Part shown: piece by piece, positions 36,353-50,888 of the stretch
Layout: every line of letters starts with the position of its first letter
Position numbering within the stretch: position 1 is the first letter of the stretch
Assembly (NCBI RefSeq): GCF_963966145.1
Contig: NC_091048.1
Coordinates: forward strand, 26,722,001 to 26,786,000
Source of the DNA: Tenebrio molitor
Lineage: Eukaryota; Arthropoda; Insecta; Coleoptera; Tenebrionidae
Reading direction: 5' to 3'
DNA: 64,000 bases
The notes under the pieces: generated by a model
The model's database searches: none
What the model was told of the DNA's origin: nothing
The model's input: only the letters and a program-made list of their open reading frames with translations
Translations under genes and position numbers: made by a program

Positions 36353-39300
36353 ACGTCACGTGACGATACTATTATGTAAGTAAGTCACTTTCGGGAATAT
36401 TATTAAAGTGTTTTTATAAGTAAGTTTCCTCTTGAATTTTAATGTGTATGCTCTTTCCTGACGGTCAGATAAAGGCGGTTTCAACAGTTGTCTGCACTTT
36501 TTTTCGTAACATGCTGTACACAAACATATTGATTTGGAATGAGGCTCATTTATCATGGAGTAAAATAACAAAACTGTCGATGACAAGGCTATATTTATTG
36601 TTAAAATTATGCAAATAATTTGACGGTTCTGTATTTAACCATTGTTATTAATTTATTAATGGTGTTTACTTTCCAAGAGTGTGTTTTTTGTGATTCTTTT
36701 TTGTTAAACTAAACGCGTTCAATAGACTTTCATAAAAAGGAAAACTTAACGAGGTGTCTGATTATTTCATATTATTTAAGTTTTTGAATCAGCAATTAAG
36801 CCTAGTTATTTACGTTTTTGTTTATTAACTCCGGAATTTTTTACCATTTTTTCCTAGATTTTAATTGGATACTTAAGAATCAGACTTTGCGCTATTAGAA
36901 AATTATACAACAGAGCGACGTGAACGGCAAAAATGTATGAATTAACTTATCTTCAGGGAAACCACATTTTATTTCAATTTTCAACTTCCACACAGGAAAA
37001 ACGTCCAAAAATATTACATTTTTAGTCGCTTGGAAGCTTCTTTTGTGGGCCATTTCGCTCAGAAATGCTTCAAGTTCTCGTGTTAATTTTTTTCCCCGTT
37101 AATCTCCTATGTTTACCATAATAATGCAAGATGGTATAATTTTGACATTAAAGATAGTGGAATAATGCGACCTTGTGCAAACGCGCATTTTCGCGCCGCA
37201 AAATTCCACTATTTTATCAACATTAAATTCACGCAAATCCGTGGGAAAATCTCACGAAAATGAGACAAAACGAAAACAATTCGTCGTCTATCCAAGAATG
37301 AGCTCTTTAATATTTAAAAGGGAACACGATAATATCGAGAAACCAGCTTTTTCATCATTTTTAATAAGTTTTTATTTTGTGTGTCATGCAGGGAAGCGTA
37401 ATAAAATTCTAAATATTTAATCTTAAATCTTCCCCTTAGAGAAATTTGAAAATAAATTTTATTCGTCGACGAAAAAAATAAGCAGACGAACGCGGTAGCA
37501 AAAGGGAATTTTCTCTTTAATAATTCCATGTATATTTTTAGTTAGGCCGTAAAGCTGTTAATAAAAACGTAATCAAGAGAGCGACAGCCGAAAGTAAGAT
37601 TTAATTATGCGAAAGAATTCCCAAAAGTCGTGCAGGATCGAGTCAGTCTTGTTTTACGTAATGAAGTGACGCCGAATATAACGAAATGCTTGTATGTGCA
37701 TGTTTTTTTTTCTCTTGGCGATGCTCCGGTACAACAGTCGTCAAACCGTGGAATATTACGATAACAATAGCGAAACAAACATCCGTTTATGCTTAATAAC
37801 AACAACGATGCTTTGTGTTGCCCTACAAATTTTCCTCGGTACATATCTAATGATTTACGTTTTAGCAATTAATTAACATGCGCGAACATCTTTGTAGCGA
37901 TATCAGACAATTAGACTACTCATCCCCGGGACGTGGGTAGATCAATAGCGGGACAACACTCTTGTGTCATTGGAAATTTCCAAACAAATATTTTCCGGTC
38001 CATTTATTTCGAAAAATAATAAAACGCGCACCAATCAATATCGAAACGGTCTTGGACCGGTTTCAAAAAAGAGAAAAATCGATGCCACCAATGTGTTAAA
38101 AGAGACCATCGTAGCTGCCCCAATCCCCACCATTCGCTGTTGCAGCACCATCTTGTTAATAAGGGATCCTCAAGTGCACCTTGTAATCAACCGGTTCCTA
38201 TTGCAACCATTAACTAGGGTATTGCGAACATTATTGCGTATTATCAAACAATTAAATTTCAAGTACAGCTACCCATGCGGGTAATGCTAATCAATATTGG
38301 ATGACATCAGTGCAGCGGTGTACTAAATTTAAACATTCTTCATGTATAATGTAGCGAGTGTTGTCCGTAAATAGCACACTGTCAAATCAGGTTTTTTCAA
38401 AATGCAAAAATGTGTAATTTTCCGAGCGAATAAAATGCTTCTTTTGAGTTTGTTGTGCCAACGTTATTAACAAATCGAATATTATTGCCCACTCATTATT
38501 GACTCATTTTATCTCTGTTTATCCACTTACCAAACAAATAATGAAACAACATTTATCTTGGCAACGAATACAATACTCCCAATAAAATTAATACGGGTCG
38601 CTTATTATTTGTTTCTAAATTAGAACAATGTAATAACCTTAAGATATTTTTCGGAGGCGGTGTTTGTCAAATTTTGCCGCGTGAGAGAATTTAAATCGCG
38701 CCCATTAAACACGGTAGTAAATGTGAACAAGAATCCTCTTTGCTGTGAACTAAGTAGTAAAAATTGTGAATCCTTTTTGAATAAATTCCCCAAACCTTGA
38801 CTTTCTGTACCGTCGAGAACATTCATTCGAAATGTGTTTCTCTGTGAAATTTTCATCTCGACAAATCAGTGGAGCACTCAGAGGCAACGAATAAAATAAA
38901 GAAGGCCACTACACACAACGATAAAAAAATAAAATCTCCTAACCGATATGGAGCCAAGTAGACGATAAATCCTCGGCCAGCGCTCTGGGATATCGTGTTA
39001 AAATATTTCTTCGTGCAGTAGTAGCTGAGCTACTCTTAACTATAATTTTTCCCGAAACAAAGACAAAACACCTTCGTTATCATGCAAATAAGAACGGATT
39101 TATGCAATTTCGTCGGAACATTTGGATGCAGACTCTGACCTACATATTTGCGTCTAGGGTAAGCTCTTCTAAAACAATTCCTCCCGAAATAGGAAAAAAA
39201 AATCATTAAATCTGTGAATGTGGAGGAAAGGAGCGAGATAAGAATCTCTTTTTGTCAAGATTCCTGATATTATTTTCAATTAGAGTCGAGAAAAGCGCAG

Positions 39301-41058
39301 TCGGTGTAATCCAATCAATAGCTTATCTAGTATAAAGCTCGGGCCCTTTCAGTTGTACAGTGACCGAAACTGATTCTTAATTATTTTCGACCGCGGCTGT
39401 AAAAAGCAGTGATTTGTTATTATAAGACGAGGTCTTAATCAGGATATCCGAGCTTTAATGTCGAGCTTTATTAGCCAGTTTCATCTCTCGAGATCAATAA
39501 CAAAGGGATATCAATCCGGTGGAGGAATAACGGCGACCATTCGATCTCTTCGAAATTTTCAAATTTGATTAGAGCCTGATTAAAAATATCTGAAAACAAA
39601 TCGGGATCCTCCTTTATTGGAAGATTTTATTATTTCATTACACTCCTAGAGACTAATGTGAAATGTCTGGGTGCTTAATTGAAAACTCGTAAAAGGAAGT
39701 TACGTCTTAGGCCGAAGCATTTTGGTGATTCCCCTACAAACCATCCACTCTGTTTTATTCAGGATCATTGGTATCCAATCGGCCTCCCTTTTTATTATAC
39801 CTATAATCCACGAGGATAATAAAAAAAAACCCTAATCACGTCTCCCCGTCGTATAATTTGCCGCAGAAAAAAGAACAAGTCTAAATTATCATATTTGAAC
39901 AAGGGGTGCTCTTCCGCTCCGACCTGAAAAAAATTTAAACAAGCCCAGCCGTAATCAATCCGAGCTTCTGATATTGTTTGATTTCCGGACTAGAGAGCGG
40001 TTGCAGGGATTTACGTTGCTTAACTCTTATTATTTTTCCTTCTCTTTGATCTTTCACGTCACAGCTAACGAACAAAAGCCATTTTGTTGTTAAATGCGCT
40101 CATCGTGACAAATGGGAACCATCCCGAGAATCGTTGCCATACTTTCACTGAGCACCGTCGAGATCGCTCCGATCCCCGGACTCTCTTTTTAAACCTCTTA
40201 TTTTTTTCGTCTAAAATAAGCGCCAGATAATGATAGTGGGGGTCCGGAGTGTTCAGCTTCGCCCCTTCCACGATGAATATTTAATTCTTTTGTGTAACAG
40301 TTTTTAAGTTGTTTTTGTTCTCTTGTAATCATGCCAATCTGTGTTAGTATCGCTTTTCAACTCCGCCTCCCGGGCTGTCTTGTGACAAGCAAGCAGAAGC
40401 GCTTCTTAGTATTCTATGCAGAAAGCTCTTTCTCGTTGTAACCCTTTGGTTAATGATTTTCCACGGTTAGTGGACTGTGTTTCCATTTAATTCGCTGCCC
40501 GTCGGGAAATAAAACTCGAAACGAATAGACAGAATGGCAAATTGTACTCGCTGACACTGCACTTCTATTTCAATTGTTGTTATGTTGGCATAAGTGACCT
40601 GTGCTGCAGGAATTCGCTCCTAAGGGATCGGTCAGGTTTAATGGGACCTTGGTAATTTTCAATTTAACTTTTTTTTTAAATCTGAAGTTTAATTTCGTCG
40701 TGGCCACAGATAATCACAGTCAAATCAGATTCTAGCTGTGGGATGGCCGGTGCGCTGTTGACTCCGATGTACATAAGCTTGAATTAATTATGAAAATCTT
40801 AGGCGAAGGGAGCTAAAATTAAGTCTCCTTTTTAGAACTACCGTCGACGTTCATCTCTCTGGTTACATTTTCAGAAATTGCTCTCGCCTAATCAGCATGC
40901 AAATGTAGGCAACGTGGCTGGTTCATTGTGAAATCCGATGCGCATACGTTTGAATCCGTGTTGTGCCCGATGCCGTAATCCCCTTCATCCTCGGAATGTG
41001 ACGATTTTTAATGAGGCTGAAACTATCGATTTTGAAAAACCGCACTTTTGGACTTTTT
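36353..41058. other. Intronic DNA, no exon seen; AT-rich to about 39 kb then GC-balanced
   Basis: No TM5-TM7-type coding sequence recognised. CGTCACGTGACG at 36354-36365 is a perfect 12-base palindrome holding an E-box (CACGTG). The ORF at 37964-38284 (106 codons) has no recognised domain. Confidence 0.4.
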
Positions 41059-41905
41059 ATTCGCGAAGTAAACGCTCAGCTAATGGTCGGGGCGGAATTA
41101 ATTGTTATTCTGAAGTGATTTCTTAAGAAGCCGGCCGCAGTTACCAAGAGCAGCGTAACGATAACGTCCCTCGAAGTTTTTTTACGAGCTGAAAAAATCA
41201 ATCGCACAAAAGAAACGCGATCGTATCTGTGGACGTTCAAATTAAATATTTGAAACTCGCAGTACTAAAAAGGTAAGGCTATTTTTTGACAAGAATTACA
41301 CGATGCTGCAAGAATCACTTCTAGTCTTCGACGAAAAGAAAGAAGACATTCTGTGGTACAAGAATAACATTTACTTGATTTACAGAACAACATCTCATTA
41401 TCAGATGGACCTAAATGTCAAGACTCTCAAGACAAACTGGTCTTAAGAATAAGAGTTGCTCGAATGGATTTTGCATCCCTTTTTTTATATATTTTTGAGC
41501 CACTTGGAAGTAAAATTGGACAAAAGAAACACTGCGAAACATTTGCTTACTTAATGAAGACTAAAATTTTGAAGAATTTTTGAAAACAATATTTCAAAAG
41601 AGATGTTTTGAAGCACGCAACGCGACGGTACAAGAATCAAACGTTCCCTTTTTCAGAACAATAAAATTCTGTATGATGTAATTTGACAAGGAACGCACCT
41701 TGATATTTATACCAAAATGTGAAAGATTTATTTTGAAACTAAAATTCTCTAAACGACAAAAACCTTTGAGTTTTCATTTACGAAGGAAAGGTGCAACTAA
41801 TGGATGGGTTCGAACTAATTGGTATTCTGAAGTGATTTTTTTTAAGGAGTGGATTCGCAATCGCCGTAAGAGGTGATGCAGCATAACGATAACGTCCTTC
41901 GCTCC
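41059..41905. repeat. Diverged local duplication about 715 bp apart
   Basis: 41060-41178 and 41778-41905 share the order CGAAG-, AACTAATGG-like, AATTG, TATTCTGAAGTGATTT, AGCAGCGTAACGATAACGTC-like and CCTCG- segments with small indels. Between them, ACAAAAGAAAC and ACAAGAATC-like words near 41210, 41320, 41355, 41520 and 41630 hint at further copies. Confidence 0.55.
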
Positions 41906-43699
41906 TTCGGCAAATCGACTCCGCTGCACAATTCCATTGACACTTCGATGAATAATAATGGAGAGCCCGAGCTCAAACCAAGAATCTAGATCTTGGAGGC
42001 GGAAAACTGACCGCGCGGTCGTTTTCGGCTATTCAAATTAAACTCTGATCAGTGTCAGTTTAGTTGACGTCCGGATTAATTAGGAGATTTTTTCGAGAGG
42101 GGAAATTGCGCGTATCGATGTCGGTCTCATCTGCGCCAATATAGTTCGGCTTTTTGCCATCTCTTCGATCGGGGTTGGTGGATTTTTTCGCTCATGTGTG
42201 AGTGTGTCTCGCTCGACGGCGTTAGCTCGGTAATTTATGGGCTGAGCTTTGGATGGCTCGGCTCTAGCCTGAGGTTAGGCTGCTGCAAATTAAAGAGGAT
42301 TTTTCAACGTACCGATTGAATCTACTCCTCAAGTTGATTTATACGTCGCGAAGAGGTAAGATATCGGCGGCTCGGATGGAGCGGTGAAGGTGCCGGAGGG
42401 ATCAAGGTGGTGGTTTAAACCCCGTTTGAAGTCTAAACCGTTCGAAGAGAGGTGACAGTGGAGCAAGAGCAAGACATGATTGCTTGTTGGAGAACTCTTG
42501 GGTTAAATCTGTTTAACTCTTCCGATCTATTAATCCTCGTTTGAGGATTTAGCTTCGGCTGGGCGGAAATTTGATCGTGAAGGATGGTTCTCCGATAGCT
42601 ATTTTCGCTATTCGAAAAAACAAAATTAACGATTGCAAGAAGTGTGCACACGCATCGACCGCCATCAATCATAGCCCCACGGAGAAGGTCTGTAAATCTT
42701 TGAAACGTTTCACACCTGATGCTCCGACTTCGATTTCTGCGATGGTTAATTCATCAAGATATCCCGAACGGCTGAACGAAACACGGTTCCGGTCGGACTC
42801 GCCCTTTACCAAACGGGAAACGTGAAGTAGCCATCGGTATTGCATGACCGGAAATAATATATTTTAAGGGAAACGAAACGTTCGGCGATATCGCCGCTTA
42901 AAGATTGTCAGCACGTCTAATCTAGACGTACACTGTCACTCTCGCCGACCCGACACGATATCAATTTTTGGACGGCTTGATTCCCTTCATTTGCATGTCT
43001 TCGAAGAATTTTGCACAAAATGCACAAGTGAAATCGATCTCGCCGTTTCCGTCCACGACCCAGCGATTCTGCTACAGCTTAATAAAATCTTCACGAAAAT
43101 TCGACCGAAAAATAAGAGCTCAAGGAACTCTAAAGTATAAGGAAAGTAACAAGGTTGCCAATATCAGAAAGCTACTTCGGACTAACTGCATTATTTATAT
43201 GAAATTGCTTTTGAATAAGAATTATTGAGTTTTACACTGGATAATGTGTAGTAACCAGAACAGAGCATTATAAAATCCTGCTTTCAGAACGCGTTGAATA
43301 TCAATTAGTGTTAAAGTTTTCCTCAGGGGCAGAAAACTGTAAGAACGAAAAAGGATAAAATAGTCTGGAAGTAACATGATTAATTTTTACGCCCTAATCA
43401 AACTATCTGTGATTTTACCGCACGGAGTGCGTAAAATACAACGAAAATTTTAAGCTTTCAGGGACCTCCAAAGAAACTCTTAGCTTGTCATAAATAAAGT
43501 CCATTTATAGTAACACAAGAGACCGCTACCATTGATCCGTTCAGTTTTCGAAAATGAACAATTGTGAATTCTGATGGCGCCATCTTGTGGTATAAATCGT
43601 AAGCATATCAGTTATTGATATAATAGATAACTTTCTGGTATTTTATAAATCAAATGTCAGTCTTTGAAAGGTTTTGCAAAATTATTGGTTACAACAAAA
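41906..43699. other. Intronic DNA, no exon seen
   Basis: Balanced to about 42.9 kb, then AT-rich. A small GC palindrome, ATTTTACCGCACGGAGTGCG then TAAAAT (about 43413-43438), resembles those at 22.6 and 50.9 kb. Confidence 0.4.
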
Positions 43700-43838
43700 A
43701 GTTTAATACATTGCTAATGCGGTAGGCATTTTACATCGCTCGGTTTTTGTTAAAACACTCCCGCTGCGCGGTCGTGTTTCAATCTAAAAACCTCGCGGTG
43801 TAAAATGGAGCCTGCTGCATTTGTAATGTAAATAACTA
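43700..43838. repeat. CTCG-type palindrome 9
   Basis: Arms TACATT, AGGC, ATTTTACA, GGTTTTT pair with AAAAACC, TGTAAAAT, GCCT and AATGTA. CTCG is in the same direction at 43739-43742 and 43792-43795; the centre is CACTCCCGCTGCGCGGTCGTG. The right end reads TAAATAACTAT. Confidence 0.8.
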
Positions 43839-46800
43839 TCACAAGCCTAATTCACTGCACCACGTCACTCTCGTACTGGTTCCAGCTGCCAAGCGTCATT
43901 GTCTGGCCTGTGTTAAAAATCACCCCCGAATCAAGGACCTTTTTGAACATGATTTATAGGCCACATGTTTGGGTGGAAGAGGTAGTGTTTCTGTTGCGTT
44001 TTTAAAATTCACTTACAAAAAAAAGACTGGCATTTTTTTTCCGAATTTCGAAAACATCTTTGAAAAATGCCGTAACGTGAATGGACACGTTTGGAAAAAA
44101 AGAAGCAGTGTTTGCATTTTTCAAAAAGTCTCAATGTTTTACGGATCGCGGAAAAGAGAACTCCGGGAAATTAGGTTTGTCAGTATTTATGAGCGAAAGT
44201 CATCACCTAGACCGTTATTCTTCTCTCGAAATTATTCCGACCGTATTTTTTCACCTCCAAATATTTACGTCCAGCCGTAAATCACTCCTGGTTCAAATAT
44301 TTACTATTTAACGGCTACAGTGTGAAGCACGCAAGTTGTAGCTGGACAGATTCCAGAAAGTAAGACAAACGTAGGACCGCCAGCGGCCCACGGATAATTG
44401 AATAATTTAGTGTCTGGGTACAAATTAATCGCGAGGACATTTACAAGAGGGACGCCTTCGGTTCTAATTCCGACACAGATGGACGCATTTGAATAAATAT
44501 GCTAATTTGATTTCACGTTGTCGCCGCAATAACCCACACGGAATCCGATTCTTTGCGGACGCTTGTAAAGTTTGAATCGCTCCTCTGCCTGACCCGAGTG
44601 CAAATTACAAACGTTCATTAAAGACTGGAACTGGCACGGAGATAACTCCTCTAATCATCGTCCGTGTTTTCTCAACTAATTCGATTCGTCTTAGTTTTTT
44701 GGCCAAACGATGGAGGCACTAATAAACGGATAAATTCATTTAACCGAACCGAACGTTCCGCTGACAGGTTTGACAGATCCGAACTGGCGGAGGCAAGAAA
44801 GTTCCGCCGGTGCAAAGCTCGCAGAGCAAATAAAGTAAGTCTCTCACTTCTTCGCCGAGTTCCGCGGCGCTGTTTGTCTTGAACTCATTTCGAGCCATCA
44901 AACGGACGGATAATAAAGCCACCTGTAATAAATTCCGGGATGGATGTAAGAGCATCGAGTGCGCTGGTCTAATTCCGAACTCTTAATTCGATTGCAACAA
45001 AGCACAATAAAGCGGAACGTGCTCCGTGTTTTATCATAAATTAGAAACGATAAAGTTCGCGCCGTAAACCCGAAAGTATGCGTTAAACATTTAAATGTGG
45101 CCGTATAAAACCCGTTGCCAAGTCGGTCTGAAGAGTTAGACGCCGTAAAATGATTAACGCTACCGCGGCATATCCCTGAGCCGAAAAGTACCATAATTCT
45201 TGTCGGACAAGGCCGTGAATCCCCCTTGGAATTGTTCATTTGAAGGCAGTCAAAGGCACACGCCGCAGTTTATTAATGTCTAGGAGCTTGTCGATGACGC
45301 TCGGAAGCTGCACATAACTAACGCACTGTCCATAATGAAGTCCTGCCCCATACATACTTGTCACGTCTAGTGTTAAACCGGTCAACTGCCCTATCTGGAC
45401 CTTCAATCGAAAGGTCCTTTCTATGCGCCGATGATTGGAGGATGTGCCGCAATAATCCATTACCGACGTACAAAAAACACGTCGCGTGATTAAACCGGCC
45501 TCGTCTCCCTTGTTCTGGGGGATTAGCGTGTCGACGGGGCCTAAATAAGGGCGAAAATTAACGTCGGATTGACATTTTTCTCGAACGACTATTTCTAGCG
45601 GGATCGCCGCGATAAGTGGAGGAATAGAAAGCTTTAGACACGGTCGACTGGAGGGATTGTTTGTGATTGGACGTCAATGTCGGATATCGTTTTTGGATGG
45701 ATGCTTTGAATGAGTGTGGTTGAGGGATGATATAATGTACGTTTGCATTCTTTCGACAGTTAATTACGTGAAGTGAGTGCCGAGCCGAGATAGACTGCTC
45801 TTAATAATGACGCGGCCGATCCCCGAAGGCGACGACTGGAACCCGACGGGAGGAAAAGTGGAACGATCACTTTGCCGACTCCCGAAAAATTCAACTCGTA
45901 ACAGGTACATAAACAGGGTAATGTAAAATTTACAACCGTCGGGAGACGTAACAGAGATGTTACGGATATGTGCTCGCTCGTACAGTGCCTGTCGCAAGAA
46001 CTTTCTTCCATCGAGTTTGTGTGAAATGGTTTGGTGTTTCTAATTGGTGATGAAAAAACGCGCGCGAATTTACAGTTAAATTTAACAGAACACGTTAAAA
46101 AGAAATAAAAGTCAATCTCGATTTTCACAAAAAAAATAATTTAATTTTTCGTGGAGATTAATTTGTGTTTACGAACAACAAAAGCGTGGATGAAAAGCCA
46201 AGAGAGGTTTGTGGGTATTAATTTGTGCTTGAGGGATATTCATTGAAAAACCGCCAACATAATTACGCAGATTAGCGAACCAACAATTTGTTAAATGTTA
46301 AGACAGCAGTGTTACATTTAAGCTTGTTACTGTTTAATCATAATAAGATATTCTAATTTTTAAAGGTGAAGAGAAATCAAATAAAATTGGTAGGTATAAA
46401 ATGAAAGTCTTCTGTCAGTAGCTAGATTGTTGATTAAATTAGTAACATACAAATAAAAAATATAAACAAGAAGATTTTTACAATTCCTTTTTGATTTTGT
46501 GATTTGTTTTTTCTTCAGGACCTATCGAATGTCATAAGAAATATTTTTCCATTATCTGATTTTATCTCCTTCTCCCATTGCAAGGTAGTGGTCAATTCAC
46601 CATCTGCTTCTTGCTCAAAAAAAGAGTTTGCTGAGTTATATCATTTTTCTTTTGTTTTTTCCTTTTTAATTCCTTTTGTTTCCTCAATGTTTTACATTTG
46701 AGAGAATATCATTTTCATCAAAAAAAAATTGCCGCTTTGCTATAGAAACGTTTTGCTCTCATTCATTGGTTGGATGATTAATTGTCTTTCTTTCTTAGAA

Positions 46801-46923
46801 TTGGAATATGCTGGAACATTGTTCAACAACGAGAATTTGAAACCATATTTTTTTTGGTTCACTGTGTATATTGCATTCTAGTAAATTAAATAACTCTGGC
46901 AAATGAACGCATTAAACTTCAAC
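43839..46923. other. Intronic DNA, no exon seen; GC-balanced block 44.3-46.1 kb
   Basis: Opposed ORFs (44664-45460, 45760-46128) in the balanced block have no recognised domain. 46.1-46.9 kb is AT-rich. Confidence 0.4.
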
Positions 46924-47044
46924 AAACAAGATTTTAGTTATTGACAGTAAGAGTGAGGAAGGCAAAGCTTCCGTTCACGCGAATGCAATACAATTCAAGT
47001 GAACGAAAGCGACCTTACTCTCGAGGGCTGTATTTGTTTTGTTA
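46924..47044. repeat. Palindrome 10, degenerate
   Basis: ACAAACAAGA and CGTTCAC with GAA (left) pair with TTC, GTGAACG and TGTATTTGTTTTGT (right). More decayed than the others; a CTCG on the right arm (TACTCTCGAGG) is not matched. Confidence 0.6.
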
Positions 47045-47182
47045 GATACTTCTGTAACTTTGTATTCAAAATTTTAAATAAAAATAAATCACATTTTTGG
47101 ACGGATCTGTTACTGTGAAAAAAAAAACAAATAAACAAAGTTCTATAACGTCAATAAAGTGGTTGTGTGCACGTTGTGGAAA

Positions 47183-47281
47183 TGGATGATGAAGAGTTAT
47201 ATGTTCCTGATGATGTCCTGAAAGAAGCAAGTTCCGCGAGTTATCAAATGTTGCCTAAAAATCAAAATTACAGACAGTGAG
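47183..47281 (+). pseudogene. Possible N-terminal scrap of a tyrosine-recombinase transposon ORF
   Basis: A 32-codon ORF starts MDDEELYVPDDVLKEASS and ends near MLPKNQN before a stop. An acidic start, an alanine-rich helix and an LLPKxS-like turn are typical of the N-termini of Crypton-type recombinase ORFs in insects, but no catalytic residues are present and the match is too short to trust. It could equally be chance. Confidence 0.18.
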
Positions 47282-50200
47282 CGAAAGTGAAGTGAACGAA
47301 AGGGAAACCTTCACCCACTGGTAACTATGGGTACAGATTCGCTGTCTAGGGAGGTATCGAACAAAGTAAATTTTATGTTTGAATGTTTACCCCTGGGGGT
47401 AGGAGTTATAGAAGAATGGTAAATAAAGAAATTTCACCAAAATCGATTGAACTGAAATGTTTATGACACTGATCAAGTGATGAGACTATTTGGCGGCACT
47501 GTACTTGCTTGTTGCGTAATCGGAAACGTACACCATCGTATCACTGATATAACATGACATTGTTGCATCAACGACATAATTAAAATGTAACATATAAATG
47601 TAATAATCCACATGACATGAAATTTTGCACCGTAACGACGCGCGCCATGTTAATGGACCTGCACGTAATCCGGCGAATTTAAGTGGCTGCGGATGTGAAT
47701 TATTATGCGTATTTAACAGGTATTGTTATTCAAGATGCGATGGCCGCATTATCTAAATCATGGACGGGGTTTATCAGCTTGTGCGAAAATGGTGTGTAAA
47801 GGGGCTTAACCGGAGACAAATGTACATTCGAGCCGAAGTTATTAAATTGGACAGTTGTAATAAATATTAAGGGATGAACAGGCATCGTCAAGGATAACCG
47901 AAGAGGAACAATATTTCGTGGTTAGATGGCGAGACGAATTCATTGTGTCGTTTTCGTCCCAAAAGGAAAACAGAAAACGCCAAGTTCCCCGACCTTCGAC
48001 GATAATATTGTTTAAAATAACAACAAGGATGGTTGTGTTTAAAGTCACGTCGGTCGGGATTTGAAACGTGTCTGCCGTTAAGACAATAAAGTCGGAGGGA
48101 TGTTTCTTATTAGCCGCAACATGAAAACAAAACACCGGCTCCGGATCGATCCGGGCGACTGGAAAGTCGTGTTTTTTTCGCAAGTTTTTATGAGGTCACT
48201 TCGATTGTCATCTATCACATGCGGGAAAAGTTTCGGCATTTGTTAACTTTACATTATATAAGACAAACATTGACCCTGCTCAAATTTCCGGAGGCCGTGA
48301 CAAGATTAAAGTCGGCTTAAGTGAGTCGCATTACGCGGTCCACATTAGACGAAACAAAAACGGAAGAAAAGAAAGGCCAATATCTCTCGTCTGGAACAGT
48401 TAGGACGGCAGTTTTCCGTTATGAAACTGAGGAAAATGACTGACGCCATCTGCCAGACGAACATCCTAATACCCTCGCGGCAGTTGTTGGTTGGATGCAC
48501 TGTTCGAACAACACCTGTTGGCAAACGTCAAAATCGCAAATAAACCAAAGGTTAACTAAAACACGACAACCAATCGAAGTTATTGCAACAATCCGGAAAG
48601 TTGGCGGGCGCCAAATAAATTGTTTTCCACGTGATTGATTTAAGTAAATACCTGGAGGATTATTATTCGCATGTTCAACAAAAACATCCGTCAATGTCGC
48701 CCAGGATTGATAGAAATGCTAATCTAGGCAGTCCATCCATTAGCTGCACCATCCAAGCTGTTAATTCAACTATATATTTACTGATTCGTCCTCGTCGAAA
48801 AAGACAACCACGTCCAGAAACTCGACCCCGCTGTAACAACCACCGGTCAATTCTGACACCTCAATCTTTTTTATTTCACTCTGCCGAGAATCTGCATCGC
48901 AGAAAAATAAAATCTCGGGGGTGGAACAACAAACTCGTCTAAAATAATAATTCCGATATTTGCCTGACCGATTCTGGCTCTTCCCCGATCCGCTTCCCTT
49001 TCTGTTTATTCCGAGATATGTCACATAAGTAATCGTTTCAGTTCTCATAAAAGACGTTTCCTATATCTGATTTTCGGCCGAAGGTTGACCGGGTATTTGG
49101 ATTTATGTGCAGTAACGACCGTCGAAAGTCCTGGTCGGCTTTCACTTGACGGCTTCAATTTGCGAAGGATTTTTGGGAAAATTGTCGGCTCATCCGACTG
49201 ATATGTTAATTCGGTTCCAGTTGTGAGGATTTGTCGCACGGAAGAGTCGCAGGATCAGTCGCGACCCCTGTCCATTTTTATTTTTAATAAAGGGGAGCGG
49301 CGAATCGACACGACGACGTTAAACCCCTTTGAAATGAATTAATTTCTGAGCCGGTGCGTCACAATGGACACGATTTAGGGAAAAAGAGAGCCTAATTTCA
49401 CGTGATAGCGCAATAAAATATTAACAGAACCTCGAAATGTGTTTGACATAAAACCATTAAGCAGATGAAAGCAACGTGCGTTAGATTAGATCGAAGCGAT
49501 AAGCCGTTTTCGGAAAATTCCAAGACGAATTTGGGCAAATTTGTTCGCGTTAAGGTGAATAATTTGTAAGCTGTGAGTGTTAAAGCTGCGCCGCATTTTT
49601 CATTTCGTAATCTGGAACGGCCCTTTATTTTTAATTTAAGCGCCCGTAGATAAGCCGCTAAATATATTATCAAAAGTTTTCCATGGGAATTTCAACGAGA
49701 GAGTAAAATATTAGTGAAAGTTCGGAGTCGAGATTTATACAGACGGTTCCGGTTCGGAGCTTTGAAACAATATTAACACTTCCGGAAATGTCGCGGGGGC
49801 GGCCCAGGCAGCGATCTCTGATACCCGATTTCTATACTTGCGCCGGTTTATGAATAAATTACGGGATTAATTACTACCTTGGTCGGGGCAAGATCGTTAA
49901 AATTCATCAGAAAATTATAAATTTGTTTTGCAAATTGACGTTCACTTTGACTAATCAAAAAATTATCAGAGCTAATCGTCCGGTAATTGGCGCGGATCCA
50001 CTAGAAATTTCAGCGGAAAAAAGGACGGTGCCCCGGCATTATACACAAACTAAATTGGAAAATTCCCCGTTAAATATTGAACGAGCTGCAAACAATAAAT
50101 GAGGTCTTCTAAATTCTGCGCTGTTTGTGCAAAGCATTTTTCAAGCCATTCCGCTGATGAATTTTCAGTTCATAACATCAAGGATTTAAAATATTGCCAA

Positions 50201-50888
50201 TGTTTCAGCACAAACCAAGGAATCCTGGACGCCACTGAATATTTATCTTCTCTTAATTGCCCAATTTTAACTCGTCTCTTATAAACTCGACTAGCCGTAA
50301 TAAACAGAAAGTTGTTTATTTTAACCCGGCGCCTCCACCATTTCTGCCCCCCACAAACAACAAAGATTTTCAGGAATCTCGACCAATTAACAATTTTATT
50401 CGCCAACTCGTAAAATTCATGATAATTTCGCTTCAACGAAGCTCGTAATAGGTCGGCCAATAATTAATTCTGCGATTTAACTACCGCCACGAGATATTTT
50501 ATCTGATAAAGTCTCCAAAAAATCATTTTTATTACCGCCCCCAAAACGATTCCGATTTTACAAATTAGCTCGATTAAAATTTTCTCGACGAAATTGTTGT
50601 GCTTGTTTGCCGCATACCCGCCATAATGGCCGTAAGGGTTCTATGAAATTATGTTAATTAAGTGTCATGGTGACTAAACAAATTTGTATACATTTAGAAT
50701 AAAGCGATTGGATTAATTGACCGATCCAGGTAAAAGTACAATATGAAAAGTATATAAATCTTTTATCATTAGATAAGAATTAGAGATCATATTTTTTATT
50801 ATTATGTAATTGATAAACCTGTCATTATTTTTCTTATCTACGACCATGTGATGTATCCTAATTATTTCACTAATTTCAGAGAGGTAAT
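47282..50888. other. Intronic DNA, no exon seen; long GC-balanced block 47.6-50.6 kb
   Basis: The longest repeat-free block. ORFs at 47842-48183, 48419-49239 and 50099-50460 occur on both strands and none carries a recognised domain. No splice-flanked receptor exon was found. Confidence 0.4.

Noticed and set aside
41806..41818. GGTTCGAACTA resembling a tRNA B box
   Set aside because: No acceptor stem, A box or cloverleaf around it; it lies in the local duplication.
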